A stretch of 64,000 bases of DNA from an uncultured Sphingomonadaceae bacterium (GCA_937996655.1 CALKUK010000011.1:186001-250000); one strand, 5' to 3'. Shown: positions 53,944-63,319, numbered from the stretch's first letter. Notes: generated by a model from the sequence alone, not told the origin. Made by a program: numbers and translations.

Positions 53944-55305
53944 ATGGCCTCCGCGCTCCCCGTGGTCGCCATTATCGGGCGGCCGAATGTTGGAAAATCA
54001 ACCTTGTTCAACCGTCTGGTTGGCAAGCGCATCGCGCTTGTCGATGACCGGCCCGGCGTCACGCGGGATCGCCGTGAAGGTGATGCCAATCTGATAGGCC
54101 TTGAATTCCGTGTCGTGGATACGGCCGGATTTGAAGATGAGGATGAGCAGACGCTCCCCGGGCGGATGCGGATGCAGACCGAGTCGGCGGCACGTCACGC
54201 CGATGTCGCGCTCTTCGTCATTGATGCGCGGGTTGGCGTTACGCCGCTTGATGCGGAAATCGCCAACTGGCTGCGCAGCCTGTCAACGCCCGTCATCATC
54301 CTCGCCAACAAGTGCGAAGGCCGATCCGGCGAGTCCGGCGTCCTGGAATGTTACAAACTTGGTTTGGGCGATCCCATTCCGTTCAGTGCCGAACATGGCG
54401 AAGGCTTGGATGATCTATTCCAGTCGCTTCTTCCCCATGTTGAGAAGGACGAGGACGAGTTCGCCGTCGAGGCTGAAGACGATGAAGACGTAAACGGCCC
54501 GCTGAAGCTGGCCATCGTTGGTCGTCCGAACGCGGGCAAATCCACGCTTGTCAATAAGATGCTTGGTGAGGATCGGATGATCACCGGTCCCGAAGCGGGC
54601 ATCACACGCGACTCGATCAGCATCGATTGGGAATGGCAGGGCAAACCCGTTCGCCTGATCGATACGGCCGGTCTGCGTCGCAAGGCGAAGGTGGAAGACA
54701 AGCTGGAACGGCTGTCCGCTGCGGATACTCAGCGCGCCATCGATTTTGCCGAAGTCGTGGTCCTTTTGCTCGATGCAACCCGCGGACTGGAAGCTCAGGA
54801 CCTTCGCATCGCGGACCAGATTTTCTCCGAAGGCCGCGCCATGATCGTTGTCCTCAACAAATGGGACACGGTGGAACAGGGAAGCGCGCTCTTCCAGGGC
54901 GTCCGCAAGGCGCTCGATGAGGGGTTCGCTCAGGTGCGGGGCGTGCCGCTCCTTACGATTTCCGCGGCGACCGGAAATGGCATCGACAAGATTCTCGAAG
55001 TGGCGTTTGAAGTGCGTGAGGCGTGGAGCCAGCGCGTGTCGACCGGCCAGCTCAACCGCTGGTTTGAGCGTGCGGTGGAGAAGAACCCGCCACCGGCGCC
55101 GGGCGGAAAGCGATCGAAACTGCGCTATATCACGCAGATCAAGACGCGGCCGCCGAGCTTTGTCGTATTTGGGAACCGGGTGGAAGACCTGCCGGAAAGC
55201 TACCGCCGCTATCTCGTCAATGGCATCCGAAATGAACTGGGCTTTGGCGCGGTTCCGGTCCGGCTGACGTTGCGGGGTGGGAAGAACCCCTACCACGACA
55301 AGTAA
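53944..55305 (+). CDS. der: Ribosome-associated GTPase Der (EngA)
   Basis: The 453-residue protein has two GTPase domains: the first P-loop GRPNVGKS starts at Gly12 and the second, GRPNAGKS, at Gly193. The remaining G motifs DTAGF and DTAGL, with NKCEG and NKWDT, are visible. A C-terminal KH-like domain follows. It is required for 50S subunit assembly. The ATG at 53944 is preceded by GGGAGC and is 13 bases from the bamB stop. Confidence 0.98.
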   Translation: MASALPVVAIIGRPNVGKSTLFNRLVGKRIALVDDRPGVTRDRREGDANLIGLEFRVVDTAGFEDEDEQTLPGRMRMQTESAARHADVALFVIDARVGVTPLDAEIANWLRSLSTPVIILANKCEGRSGESGVLECYKLGLGDPIPFSAEHGEGLDDLFQSLLPHVEKDEDEFAVEAEDDEDVNGPLKLAIVGRPNAGKSTLVNKMLGEDRMITGPEAGITRDSISIDWEWQGKPVRLIDTAGLRRKAKVEDKLERLSAADTQRAIDFAEVVVLLLDATRGLEAQDLRIADQIFSEGRAMIVVLNKWDTVEQGSALFQGVRKALDEGFAQVRGVPLLTISAATGNGIDKILEVAFEVREAWSQRVSTGQLNRWFERAVEKNPPPAPGGKRSKLRYITQIKTRPPSFVVFGNRVEDLPESYRRYLVNGIRNELGFGAVPVRLTLRGGKNPYHDK

Positions 55306-55317
55306 TCGTGTTGCGCT

Positions 55318-55884
55318 TCACGGCGTCAGTTCAATGTCCCAATATAGCCAGTCCCGCCAGGTTTCGTGAAGATAGTTGGGCGGATAGCTGCGGCCATGTT
55401 CCTGCAGTTCCCATGTCGTGGGGCAGTGCGCCGTCTGCATGAGGCGCATTCCGGCCTCTCGCGGTGTGCGGCCACCCTTGCGCAGGTTGCAGGGGGAACA
55501 GGCGGTGGCGACATTTTCCCAGGTAGTGCGACCGCCCTGAGCGCGGGGCACGATATGATCAAAGGTCAGATCTTTCGGCGATCCGCAATATTGGCAGAGG
55601 AAGCGGTCGCGCAGGAACAGGTTGAATCGGGTAAAGGCAGGATGGGCCGATGGCCGCACATATTGCTTGAGCGCGATGACAGAGGGCAGTTGCAACCGCG
55701 CGGTCGGGCTGCGCACCTCACGTTCATAATGTGCGACGACGTCCACTCGATCAAGGAACATCGCCTTGACGGCTGTTTGCCAAGGCCACAGCGATAGCGG
55801 ATAGTAAGACAAAGGCGTAAAATCTGCATTCAGTACGAGCGCCGGGCAACTGTCCGGATGACGAATGAGATCGGGATGATACAT
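55318..55884 (-). CDS. HNH endonuclease family protein
   Basis: The 188-residue protein has an HNH/McrA-type motif near residue 100: CQYCG, then LTFDHIVPRAQGG, TTWENVATACSPCNLRKG, with four Cys and two key His. The N-terminus MYHPDLIRHPDSCPALVLNA is a conserved family start, so 55884 is preferred over the ATG at 55935 or a GTG at 55893. These small nucleases are widespread single-copy genes whose role is unknown. It converges with der 12 bases away. Confidence 0.9.
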   Translation of the reverse strand: MYHPDLIRHPDSCPALVLNADFTPLSYYPLSLWPWQTAVKAMFLDRVDVVAHYEREVRSPTARLQLPSVIALKQYVRPSAHPAFTRFNLFLRDRFLCQYCGSPKDLTFDHIVPRAQGGRTTWENVATACSPCNLRKGGRTPREAGMRLMQTAHCPTTWELQEHGRSYPPNYLHETWRDWLYWDIELTP

Positions 55885-55977
55885 GGTTGGCACGTTCCCC
55901 TTCTTGCGACCTTCCCTTGCAGGTAAAGATTGCATGATAATGACTGCATCTACAACATCTTGGGGTCAAGGGGGCAA

Positions 55978-56823
55978 ATGATCGCGAAATCTATGTCCCG
56001 CTTCGCGCCCAGCCCAACAGGGCGGCTGCATCTGGGCCATGCCTATTCCGCCCTGCGCGCATATGATGTGGCGCAGGCGGGGGGCGGGCGCTTCCTGCTG
56101 CGGATCGAAGATATCGATCAGACCCGTTGCCGCCCGGAATATGTGGACGGTATTTATGAGGATCTGTGCTGGCTCGGTCTGGATTGGGACAAGGACGTCG
56201 TGTTTCAATCGGACCGGCGGGCCGCCTATGAAGCCGCGCTCGCGCAGATCATGGAGCAAGGTCTGGCTTATCGCTGCTGGTGTACCCGCGCTGAAATAGC
56301 CGCAGACATTGATGCGCCGCAGGAGGGATCTCAACCGGTCTATCCGGGAACGTGCAGGGCCCGGACAGACCCCGGTGATGGGCGCCCATTCAGTTGGCGG
56401 CTGGATGTCGCGGAAGCATCGCGTCGTGCGGGACACTTGCGTTGGCATGATGCAATAGCCGGAGAGGTGGACGCGCAGCCTGAGCGGCTTGGGGATGTCG
56501 TGATCGCGCGGAAGGACGCGCCTGCGGCCTATCACCTCGCAGTGGTTGTGGATGATGACTGGCAGGGCGTGACGGATGTGGCGCGCGGACGCGATCTTTT
56601 CGAGTCGACCCACATCCACCGGCTGATCCAGCATATTTTGGATATATGCCCGCCGACCTATCATCATCATAAGCTGATTGTGGACACTGCCGGCACCCGC
56701 CTTGCCAAACGCAAACAGGCGCCAACGCTCGCCGCGATGCGGGCGGATGGGGCTGATCCGGCGGCGCTTGTGGCCGGATTGCGTGCGGGTGTCCTTCCGG
56801 ACGGGTTTTTCTTTTCGGATTGA
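55978..56823 (+). CDS. gluQ: tRNA glutamyl-Q(34) synthetase
   Basis: The 281-residue GluRS-like protein lacks the anticodon-binding domain and attaches glutamate to queuosine in tRNA-Asp. It has the class I HIGH variant HLGHA (near residue 21), a zinc site with CWC and a distal YPGTC, and a KMSKS-like loop at LAKRKQ. The ATG at 55978 has AAGGGGG directly upstream; MSRFAPSPTG at 55993 is an alternative. Its presence, with the queuosine-precursor transporter at 59.7 kb, suggests that queuosine modification matters in this organism. Confidence 0.93.
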   Translation: MIAKSMSRFAPSPTGRLHLGHAYSALRAYDVAQAGGGRFLLRIEDIDQTRCRPEYVDGIYEDLCWLGLDWDKDVVFQSDRRAAYEAALAQIMEQGLAYRCWCTRAEIAADIDAPQEGSQPVYPGTCRARTDPGDGRPFSWRLDVAEASRRAGHLRWHDAIAGEVDAQPERLGDVVIARKDAPAAYHLAVVVDDDWQGVTDVARGRDLFESTHIHRLIQHILDICPPTYHHHKLIVDTAGTRLAKRKQAPTLAAMRADGADPAALVAGLRAGVLPDGFFFSD

Positions 56824-56899
56824 AGGCGCAAGGGAAAGGGAGCACGTCATATGCATCAAACGCTTTGCCCGCTGACAAGGTCAGTCTAAGGAAAAAATT

Positions 56900-57133
56900 A
56901 TGGGAAACACATTTCTGATCCTCCTCCTCATCGCAGCCATGATCGCGACTGTTGTTGCGCTGGTGCGGGGCGTCATCGCGTTTTTGAAAACCACTGAGGC
57001 GGATCTGAAGGGTGACGGGACTGGCCCCAGCGCGTCGAGCGTGAAGCAGAATAAGGCGATGATGCACCGCGTCATCTTTCAGGCGGCGGCCATTCTCATT
57101 GTTGTCGTCATTCTCGCCTCTGCGCGGGGCTAA
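56900..57133 (+). CDS. HIG1-domain small membrane protein
   Basis: The 77-residue protein has two transmembrane helices (about residues 4-28 and 54-75) separated by a short charged loop, the layout of bacterial HIG1 / twin-helix proteins. In mitochondria, relatives support cytochrome c oxidase. AAGGA lies about 7 bases before the ATG. It is directly followed by the cobalamin adenosyltransferase gene, four bases after its stop. Confidence 0.85.
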   Translation: MGNTFLILLLIAAMIATVVALVRGVIAFLKTTEADLKGDGTGPSASSVKQNKAMMHRVIFQAAAILIVVVILASARG

Positions 57134-57136
57134 CCG

Positions 57137-57703
57137 TTGGTCAAGCTCACCAAAATCTACACGAGGACGGGCGACGACGGCACCACCGGCCTTGTCGATG
57201 GTAGCCGGACGCCCAAGGATTCAGGGCGTATTGCGGCCATCGGGGATGTGGATGAGCTGAACAGCCTGATTGGTGTCGGGGCGCAACATGCCGCAGGCGC
57301 TGATCTCGATCGTCTCCGCATGATCCAGAATGATTTATTCGATCTCGGCGCCGATCTGGCCACGCCCGGAACAGATTTTACGCCCTCGGACATGGTGCTG
57401 AGGATCGTCGCCAGCCAGACTGTCCGTCTTGAGCAGGAAATTGACGCGATGAATGAGGGCATGTCGCCGCTCACGAGCTTCATCCTGCCGGGTGGGTCAC
57501 CGTTGGCCTGCGCGCTTCACGTAGCGCGCTCCGTTGCCCGACGGGCGGAACGGGCGATGGTCCATGCCAATCGCGCAGCACCGATCAACCCGGAAGCACA
57601 GCGCTATATCAACCGCCTCTCCGATTGGCTCTTCGTCGCGGCGCGCCATGCCAATGATGCAGGGACAACCGACATTTTGTGGAAACCCGGCGCGTCGCGC
57701 TAG
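57137..57703 (+). CDS. Cob(I)yrinic acid a,c-diamide adenosyltransferase, PduO type
   Basis: The 188-residue protein makes adenosylcobalamin. Family motifs are KIYTRTGDDGTTGL at the N-terminus, DELNSLIG near residue 35, and VARSVARRAERAM and INRLSDWLFVAARHA toward the C-terminus. It starts with TTG at 57137, three bases after the HIG1 stop, which gives the usual MVKLTKIYTRTGD. The call of the PduO/MMAB family over CobA rests on these motifs. Confidence 0.93.
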   Translation: MVKLTKIYTRTGDDGTTGLVDGSRTPKDSGRIAAIGDVDELNSLIGVGAQHAAGADLDRLRMIQNDLFDLGADLATPGTDFTPSDMVLRIVASQTVRLEQEIDAMNEGMSPLTSFILPGGSPLACALHVARSVARRAERAMVHANRAAPINPEAQRYINRLSDWLFVAARHANDAGTTDILWKPGASR

Positions 57704-57710
57704 GCGCTAT

Positions 57711-58730
57711 TTATTTGCGAATCTGGGTTGTGGCCTGCCAGACGGGGATCCAGTCGATCACGCCGCGGCATTCTTCCATTGCGATTTTCGACAAGAGCCG
57801 AAATTTTGAGCCGTCCCAGGTATAGGTCTCTGCACTGCCGCAGTCGCCGAGGCCGCGGCCTTTGGCATAGCTGCTCAACCGGCCTGTGGTGGTATCCCAA
57901 TCTGCATTGACGAGCATGGGTGGCCCGCCCGCTTCGGTAAAGCCCGGTGCGAAATCGAAGGACGCAACTTTCATTCTCCGGCCGATGCTGCGATTGACCA
58001 GCACAGGCACGGACATGAAATTATAGGCACCCGACCCGCAGGGGACGAGGGCAAGCCATGTGGAGCCGCTCAGGTGATACGCCTCATGCCCTTCCGCAGC
58101 GCCCTGCTCCGCATCGCAGGACGTGCGCGCCTGTAACGCCGCAATGTCTTTTTCCGATAATTTCAACCGCGCGCCGTTCGGGCGGGCTTTGCTGGGAATG
58201 ACCGGAACAGGAGGTGGGGCGGGCAATGCAGAGGCGGGCCGATTTCCAAGCGCAATCAATGCGGTCTCTGACTTTGCCCGGCCCTGACGGTCATCCATGT
58301 AAAGCAGCGCTGCCACCACCCCGCGGAGCGATGCCCCGCCGAGGGATACACCTGCCGGATCACGGAGTTCGACCGTCTTTGCTGCTTTCAACTTCGCGAT
58401 GGCGTTTGCAGGTAGATCGAGTTCGAAAGGCGCGTCCTGACCTTTGAGACCGGCTGAACCGATAACGACTGTGCCATCGGCAACCAGACTAAGGTCTCCT
58501 GACTTCCGGTCTTCAATGTTGGCAATGCTTAACCGGGCAACATCTTTGCGACCGCCGCCGCGTGAGATAGACACAGTCAGCTGATTTTCGCCCGATTCCA
58601 TTTCCATTAAAGAAACAGCGGTGCATCGACGGGCATTGTCGCAACCGACGGCCCAGTCTTCAAAACTTTTCAGTTCGCCGGGCTTTGGCAGCACGGAGGC
58701 CGCCGCGGCCAGCACGTAGAATGCCAGCAT
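57711..58730 (-). CDS. DUF1176 domain protein, exported
   Basis: The 339-residue protein has a short N-terminal signal-like segment (residues 1 to about 14), a segment FEDWAVGCDNARRCTAVSL, and a C-terminal part with WLALVPCGSGAYNF and GRGLGDCGSAETYTWDGS, which match DUF1176. Six or more Cys are present and may form disulfides in the periplasm. Function is unknown. It lies between convergent and divergent neighbours without an operon partner. Confidence 0.85.
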   Translation of the reverse strand: MLAFYVLAAAASVLPKPGELKSFEDWAVGCDNARRCTAVSLMEMESGENQLTVSISRGGGRKDVARLSIANIEDRKSGDLSLVADGTVVIGSAGLKGQDAPFELDLPANAIAKLKAAKTVELRDPAGVSLGGASLRGVVAALLYMDDRQGRAKSETALIALGNRPASALPAPPPVPVIPSKARPNGARLKLSEKDIAALQARTSCDAEQGAAEGHEAYHLSGSTWLALVPCGSGAYNFMSVPVLVNRSIGRRMKVASFDFAPGFTEAGGPPMLVNADWDTTTGRLSSYAKGRGLGDCGSAETYTWDGSKFRLLSKIAMEECRGVIDWIPVWQATTQIRK

Positions 58731-58809
58731 GGGAATGTTCTAGCCCATCCCTCTTTGAGTCGATAGAGGCAGCGGAAATAACCATAACCAGACTTTCCGG
58801 GGGCTCGAC

Positions 58810-59679
58810 ATGAAAATCATTGGCATCATTGGCGCCGGCCAGATGGGCGCAGGCATCGCGCAGGTCTCTGCGCAGGCAGGCTATGACGTTCTTCTTTCGG
58901 ATGTGGACATTTCGCGGGCAGAGGCGGGCAAAGCCACTGTCGCCAAAGGCCTTCAGCGGTTGGTAGACCGTGAAAAGATGGACGAGCCCACCCGAGATTC
59001 AGTCCTGTCGCGCATTGCGCCGGTCGCCGGGAGCGTGTCCTTCGCTAGTGCAGATCTGGTCATCGAAGCGGCGACCGAGCGGGAAGACATCAAACGCGCC
59101 ATCTTTGCCGATGTGGGCAAGGTCCTGCGAGAGGATGCGATCCTTGCTTCCAACACTTCGTCTATCCCGATTACGCGCATGGCTCAGGCGTCCCCTGATC
59201 CCGCGCGCTTCATCGGTATTCACTTCTTCAATCCTGTCCCGGTGATGGGGCTGATCGAGGTTATCCCCGGCCTTGCGACATCCAAGGCAACGGTTGAGAC
59301 GGTCAGCGCCTTTTGCGACAGCCTGAAGAAGGAAATCGTCTATGCAGAGGATGAGCCCGGTTTCGTTGTGAACCGCATTCTCCTGCCGATGATTAACGAA
59401 GCGGTCTTCGTGCTCGGGCAGGGTACGGCGAATATTCAGGATATCGACAAGGGATGTCGCATCGGCCTCAACCACCCCATGGGTCCTTTGGAACTGGCGG
59501 ACTTTGTGGGTCTCGATACCTGCCTTGATATCGTGATGGTGCTCTATAACACGACGGGCGACAGCAAATATCGGCCTGCCCCGCTGCTCGTGAAATATGT
59601 TGAAGCTGGCTGGCTCGGCCGCAAAACGGGCCGGGGCTTTTACGATTATTCAGGACCAGTGCCGGTTCCGACGCGGTGA
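58810..59679 (+). CDS. 3-hydroxybutyryl-CoA dehydrogenase
   Basis: The 289-residue enzyme oxidises or makes 3-hydroxyacyl-CoA with NAD(P). The Rossmann motif GAGQMGAG (residues 7-14), ASNTSSIPIT, HFFNPVPVMGLIEV with the catalytic His, and the C-terminal RGFYDYSG are all present. It is the single-domain type rather than the fused FadB type. CGGGGG precedes the ATG by about 6 bases. Its role may be in butyrate or polyhydroxybutyrate metabolism. Confidence 0.94.
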   Translation: MKIIGIIGAGQMGAGIAQVSAQAGYDVLLSDVDISRAEAGKATVAKGLQRLVDREKMDEPTRDSVLSRIAPVAGSVSFASADLVIEAATEREDIKRAIFADVGKVLREDAILASNTSSIPITRMAQASPDPARFIGIHFFNPVPVMGLIEVIPGLATSKATVETVSAFCDSLKKEIVYAEDEPGFVVNRILLPMINEAVFVLGQGTANIQDIDKGCRIGLNHPMGPLELADFVGLDTCLDIVMVLYNTTGDSKYRPAPLLVKYVEAGWLGRKTGRGFYDYSGPVPVPTR

Positions 59680-59736
59680 TTTGACAAGCGTCAGTGCTAC
59701 GTCACACTGCGACTGGTTTTAGGGGGGAGCATTGAT

Positions 59737-60363
59737 ATGCCGCGGGGTCTGTTCACTTTTTCGATCTTCTACGGTGGTATGGTCTGCATCGCCGGTGTGC
59801 TCGGCGCCAAGCAGGTCGCCCTTGGGCCATTGGCGGTAGAAGCAGGCATCTTTCCGTTCCTGCTGCTGGTTATCACGTCCAGCGCGATTGCAGAACTTTA
59901 CGGAAAGGCGCGGGCGGACGCTTTGGTGCGGTTCGGCTTCATTCCCCTGATCACGTCGATCCTGCTGATCCAGATCGTGTTGGCGCTGCCGGTTGATAAA
60001 GGCATGTACCCGCCCGCGATTGACGCGTTTCCCATCATCTTGGGGCAGAGCGGGCGGATGATGTTTGCCGGGCTTATTTCTTACGGCCTTTCCCAGACAT
60101 TGAATGTTTATGTCTTTGCGAAATTGGCACGGCCGGAGGGCGGAATGCTCTGGCTTCGCGCCGGCGTGGCGAGCGTGTTGTCCCAAATCCTCGATACGGT
60201 CCTCTTCATCAGCATCTCCTTTTACGGAGAGCGCGAGATTGGCAGCCTGATGGTGGGCCAGATGACGGCAAAGGTCGCCCTGTCACTCTTGTTGGTGCCG
60301 CTGCTTGTCACCTTCATGGTAAAGCTGGGTCGCAAACTTGACCTGACGCCCGTCAACGCATAG
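59737..60363 (+). CDS. Queuosine-precursor transporter (YhhQ/VUT family)
   Basis: The 208-residue membrane protein has about six hydrophobic helices and the pattern LLLVITSSAIAELYGKARADALVRFGF of the VUT_1 family, whose YhhQ members take up preQ0 or preQ1. With gluQ it supports a queuosine pathway. It precedes argB by 13 bases. The 57-base gap before it contains no recognisable preQ1 riboswitch. Confidence 0.88.
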   Translation: MPRGLFTFSIFYGGMVCIAGVLGAKQVALGPLAVEAGIFPFLLLVITSSAIAELYGKARADALVRFGFIPLITSILLIQIVLALPVDKGMYPPAIDAFPIILGQSGRMMFAGLISYGLSQTLNVYVFAKLARPEGGMLWLRAGVASVLSQILDTVLFISISFYGEREIGSLMVGQMTAKVALSLLLVPLLVTFMVKLGRKLDLTPVNA

Positions 60364-60376
60364 CGCCCGCGCCATC

Positions 60377-61276
60377 ATGAGCAGACACGCACCCAACCAG
60401 ACCGCGCTTGCTAAAGCCGAAATTCTCACAGAGGCGCTGCCCTATATTCAGCGCTATGCGGGCCAGACCTTTGTTGTGAAATATGGCGGCCACGCCATGG
60501 GTGATCCAGAAGCCGCGCGCAATTTTGCGGAAGACATCGTTCTCCTCAAAGCCGTCGGCATCAACCCTGTCGTCGTGCATGGTGGTGGCCCCCAGATCGG
60601 CCGGATGCTGAAGCAATTGGGCATCGAATCGACCTTTGTCGGCGGGTTGCGCGTGACGGACAAGGAAACCGCCTATGTTGCGGAAATGGTCCTGTCGGGC
60701 GCCATCAATAAGGAAATTGTCGGCTGGATCATGCAGGCAGGCGGTCAAGCCGTCGGGCTGTCAGGCAAGGATGCCGGCCTCGTCACTGCGCGCAAGATTG
60801 AGGGTCGGGAAGCCGATCCGAACCGTGGGATCGAACGCAATGTTGATATCGGCTTTGTGGGGGAACCCATTGCCGTCAATGCAAAGATTCTTGAAACGCT
60901 GACGCAGAACGGGGTCATCCCGGTCGTCGCGCCCATCGCGCCCGATGCAAATGGCGAAACCTTCAACATCAATGCAGACACGATGGCGGGCGCCATTGCC
61001 ACGCACGTTGGCGCTGCACGCCTGTTCCTCCTCACCGATGTTGCCGGTGTTCTGGATAAGGAAGGCAATTTGCTGACCGACCTAGATCCGGCGCGGATCG
61101 CCCAGCTTCAGGCGGATGGCACCGTGTCGGGCGGTATGATCCCGAAGCTTGAGACTTGCATCACAGCGGTCGAAGGTGGCGTCGACGCGGCAGTTATTCT
61201 GGACGGACGCGTGCCGCACGTGACGCTGCTGGAAATCTTCACCCGTGGTGGGGCAGGGACGCTCGTCCACAAATAG
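60377..61276 (+). CDS. argB: Acetylglutamate kinase
   Basis: The 299-residue enzyme phosphorylates N-acetylglutamate in arginine synthesis. The N-terminal glycine-rich loop FVVKYGGHAMGDP, VVHGGGPQIG, and GLSGKDAGLVTARK identify it, and the length is normal for the arginine-regulated hexameric form. It follows the YhhQ-like gene by 13 bases. It converges with ung 18 bases away. Confidence 0.97.
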   Translation: MSRHAPNQTALAKAEILTEALPYIQRYAGQTFVVKYGGHAMGDPEAARNFAEDIVLLKAVGINPVVVHGGGPQIGRMLKQLGIESTFVGGLRVTDKETAYVAEMVLSGAINKEIVGWIMQAGGQAVGLSGKDAGLVTARKIEGREADPNRGIERNVDIGFVGEPIAVNAKILETLTQNGVIPVVAPIAPDANGETFNINADTMAGAIATHVGAARLFLLTDVAGVLDKEGNLLTDLDPARIAQLQADGTVSGGMIPKLETCITAVEGGVDAAVILDGRVPHVTLLEIFTRGGAGTLVHK

Positions 61277-61294
61277 GCGTCGGGCTCAAAAGGC

Positions 61295-61987
61295 TTAGAC
61301 CGGGTCCGGCAGCGACCAGTCAATGGGTGCCTGTCCCTTGGCGGAAAGAAACGCGTTCGCTTTTGAAAAGTGCCGACACCCAAGAAACCCATTATGGGCG
61401 GACAAGGGGGAGGGATGCGCGGCCTTCAACACCAGATGCCGTGTTCCATCAACGAATGCCGCCTTTTTCTGGGCATAGGCACCCCATAAAAGGAACACGA
61501 CCGGTTCTGCTTTTGCGTTCACTGTCCGGATGATGGCATCGGTAAAGCCTTCCCACCCTTTGCGCTGATGCGATGCGGCCTGCCCCATTTCGACGGTCAG
61601 CACGCTGTTGAGCAGCAGGACGCCCTGCTTCGCCCAACTCTCTAGAAAGCCATGCCGAGGTCGGGGTAGCGCCAAATCGCTCTCGAGCTCCTTATAGATG
61701 TTCACAAGGGACGGGGGAGGGCGCACGCCCGGCTGCACACTGAAGCACAGTCCATGTGCCTGCCCTTCGCCATGATAGGGATCTTGCCCGAGAATGACGA
61801 TGCGGACCTTGTCCAGCGGGGTCAGCTCCAAGGCGCGGAACCAATCTGCTTCCGTCGGAAATATCTGCTTTCCGGCAGCCTTCTCGGCGGCAAGGAACGC
61901 TCTCAACGCCTGCATCTGGGGGCTGGAGAGATCATCAGACAGAACGGTCATCCAGCTTTCAGGGAGTTTGAACGGCACGGTCATCAT
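61295..61987 (-). CDS. ung: Uracil-DNA glycosylase
   Basis: The 230-residue family 1 UDG removes uracil from DNA. The water-activating Asp69 is in GQDPYHG, the minor-groove His in HPSPLSAH, and LLLNSVLTVE is another conserved segment. Two adjacent ATGs (61987, 61984) are possible starts. Confidence 0.97.
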   Translation of the reverse strand: MMTVPFKLPESWMTVLSDDLSSPQMQALRAFLAAEKAAGKQIFPTEADWFRALELTPLDKVRIVILGQDPYHGEGQAHGLCFSVQPGVRPPPSLVNIYKELESDLALPRPRHGFLESWAKQGVLLLNSVLTVEMGQAASHQRKGWEGFTDAIIRTVNAKAEPVVFLLWGAYAQKKAAFVDGTRHLVLKAAHPSPLSAHNGFLGCRHFSKANAFLSAKGQAPIDWSLPDPV

Positions 61988-62089
61988 GCCATCGCCGTGC
62001 GGCGGCTAGGGTGTTGAGTCAATCATATCTACCAGTTGCAGCGCGGGGGGATCCCCGTCATGACTTGGCGGAAGCAAAGAGAGGATGAC

Positions 62090-62998
62090 ATGGCCGAGTA
62101 CAACACAATCAAGGTCGATATCTCCGAAGGTATCCTGACCCTCACGATGAACCGCCCTGACAAGATGAACGCGTTCACCAGCGAAATGATGCAGGAGATG
62201 ATTTCTGCGTTCGACCTGGCCGACGAAGACGACTCTGTCCGCGCAGTTATCGTCACGGGCGCTGGCGACCGTGCCTTTTGCGCCGGAGCCGATCTGTCAT
62301 CGGGGGCCAAGACCTTTGACTATGCCGATCGGGATGATCGGGACACGAATGCGGGTGCCGTTAACGCCGATGGGACGATCAATCTCAGCCATGAGGATGC
62401 CCGCGATGGTGGTGGCCGCCTGACGCTGCGAATCTTCAACTGCAAAAAGCCTGTCATCAGCGCGGTCAATGGCGCGGCGGTTGGCATTGGCATCACTATG
62501 CAACTGCCGATGGATTTCCGTCTGGCCAGCACCAATGCCCGTTTCGGCTTTGTATTCGCCCGCCGTGGCATTGTGCCGGAAGCAGCCTCCAGCTGGTTCC
62601 TGCCGCGTCTGGTCGGCATCAGCCAAGCGCTTGAATGGTGCTATTCCGGCCGGGTCTTCGGGGCGGAGGAAGCCTTGAAGGGTGGGCTGGTCCGCTCGGT
62701 CCATGCCCCAGAGGATTTGATGACGGCGGCACGGGCCCTTGCGCATGAACTGACAGCCGAGAGCGCGCCGGTCTCCATCGCCCTCACGCGTCAGATGATG
62801 TGGCGTATGTTGGGCGCGGCGCATCCGATGGAAGCGCACAAGCTTGACAGCCGGGCGATCTGGGCCCGCGGTGCGGCCGGTGATGCCAAAGAAGGCGTGT
62901 CCTCGTTCCTTGAAAAGCGTCCTGCGGTGTATCCTGACAAGGTCAGCGAAAACTTCCCGCACTTCTCGCCTTGGATGGATGAACCCAGCTATAGCTGA
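62090..62998 (+). CDS. Enoyl-CoA hydratase/isomerase family protein
   Basis: The 302-residue crotonase-fold protein has the oxyanion-hole segments AFCAGADLSSG (near residue 63) and NGAAVGIGITMQLPMD (near 126), with the catalytic-Glu region GIVPEAASSW. An unusual Asp-rich insert (ADRDDRDTNAGAVNADG) lies between the two. GAGAGGATGAC precedes the ATG at 62090; upstream in-frame ATGs at 62036 and 62060 are rejected. It is probably part of fatty-acid or related acyl-CoA breakdown. Confidence 0.92.
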   Translation: MAEYNTIKVDISEGILTLTMNRPDKMNAFTSEMMQEMISAFDLADEDDSVRAVIVTGAGDRAFCAGADLSSGAKTFDYADRDDRDTNAGAVNADGTINLSHEDARDGGGRLTLRIFNCKKPVISAVNGAAVGIGITMQLPMDFRLASTNARFGFVFARRGIVPEAASSWFLPRLVGISQALEWCYSGRVFGAEEALKGGLVRSVHAPEDLMTAARALAHELTAESAPVSIALTRQMMWRMLGAAHPMEAHKLDSRAIWARGAAGDAKEGVSSFLEKRPAVYPDKVSENFPHFSPWMDEPSYS

Positions 62999-63022
62999 GT
63001 TCGCCACTCCGGGGAGAGGGTG

Positions 63023-63319
63023 TCAGCGGCAGCGGCGCTTGCTGTCGAGTTCACGCCCGAGCAAGGCGCCCGCTGCGGCGCCAAGGATGGTGCCGGTTGC
63101 ACGGCTGCCATGCGTATCGACGGCACGGCCGAGCAGGGCGCCGCCTGCGGCTCCGACCACGAGGCCGACAGTGCCATCCGATTTGCGGCAATACATCCGG
63201 CCATCGTCCCCCCGCCATTCGCGGGCGCGGTGCCCGTCTCTGGCCTGAGCGGCGGTCGCGGCGACAAATGTCGGCAAGACCATGGCAACGGCGGAAAGGG
63301 TGAGAAGTGTCTTACGCAT
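63023..63319 (-). CDS. Glycine-zipper 2TM-domain exported protein
   Basis: The 98-residue protein has a signal peptide (residues 1 to about 25) and then two glycine-zipper helices of the type GLVVGAAGGALLGRAVD and GTILGAAAGALLGREL. This is the layout of small Rick_17kDa/glycine-zipper envelope proteins. The start is ATG at 63319 with AAAGGAG about 7 bases upstream. Its function is not known. Confidence 0.88.
   Translation of the reverse strand: MRKTLLTLSAVAMVLPTFVAATAAQARDGHRAREWRGDDGRMYCRKSDGTVGLVVGAAGGALLGRAVDTHGSRATGTILGAAAGALLGRELDSKRRCR

Noticed and set aside
59680..59736. Possible preQ1 riboswitch before the queuosine-precursor transporter
   Set aside because: The 57-base gap lacks the conserved preQ1 aptamer core; only a purine-rich ribosome binding site is visible.
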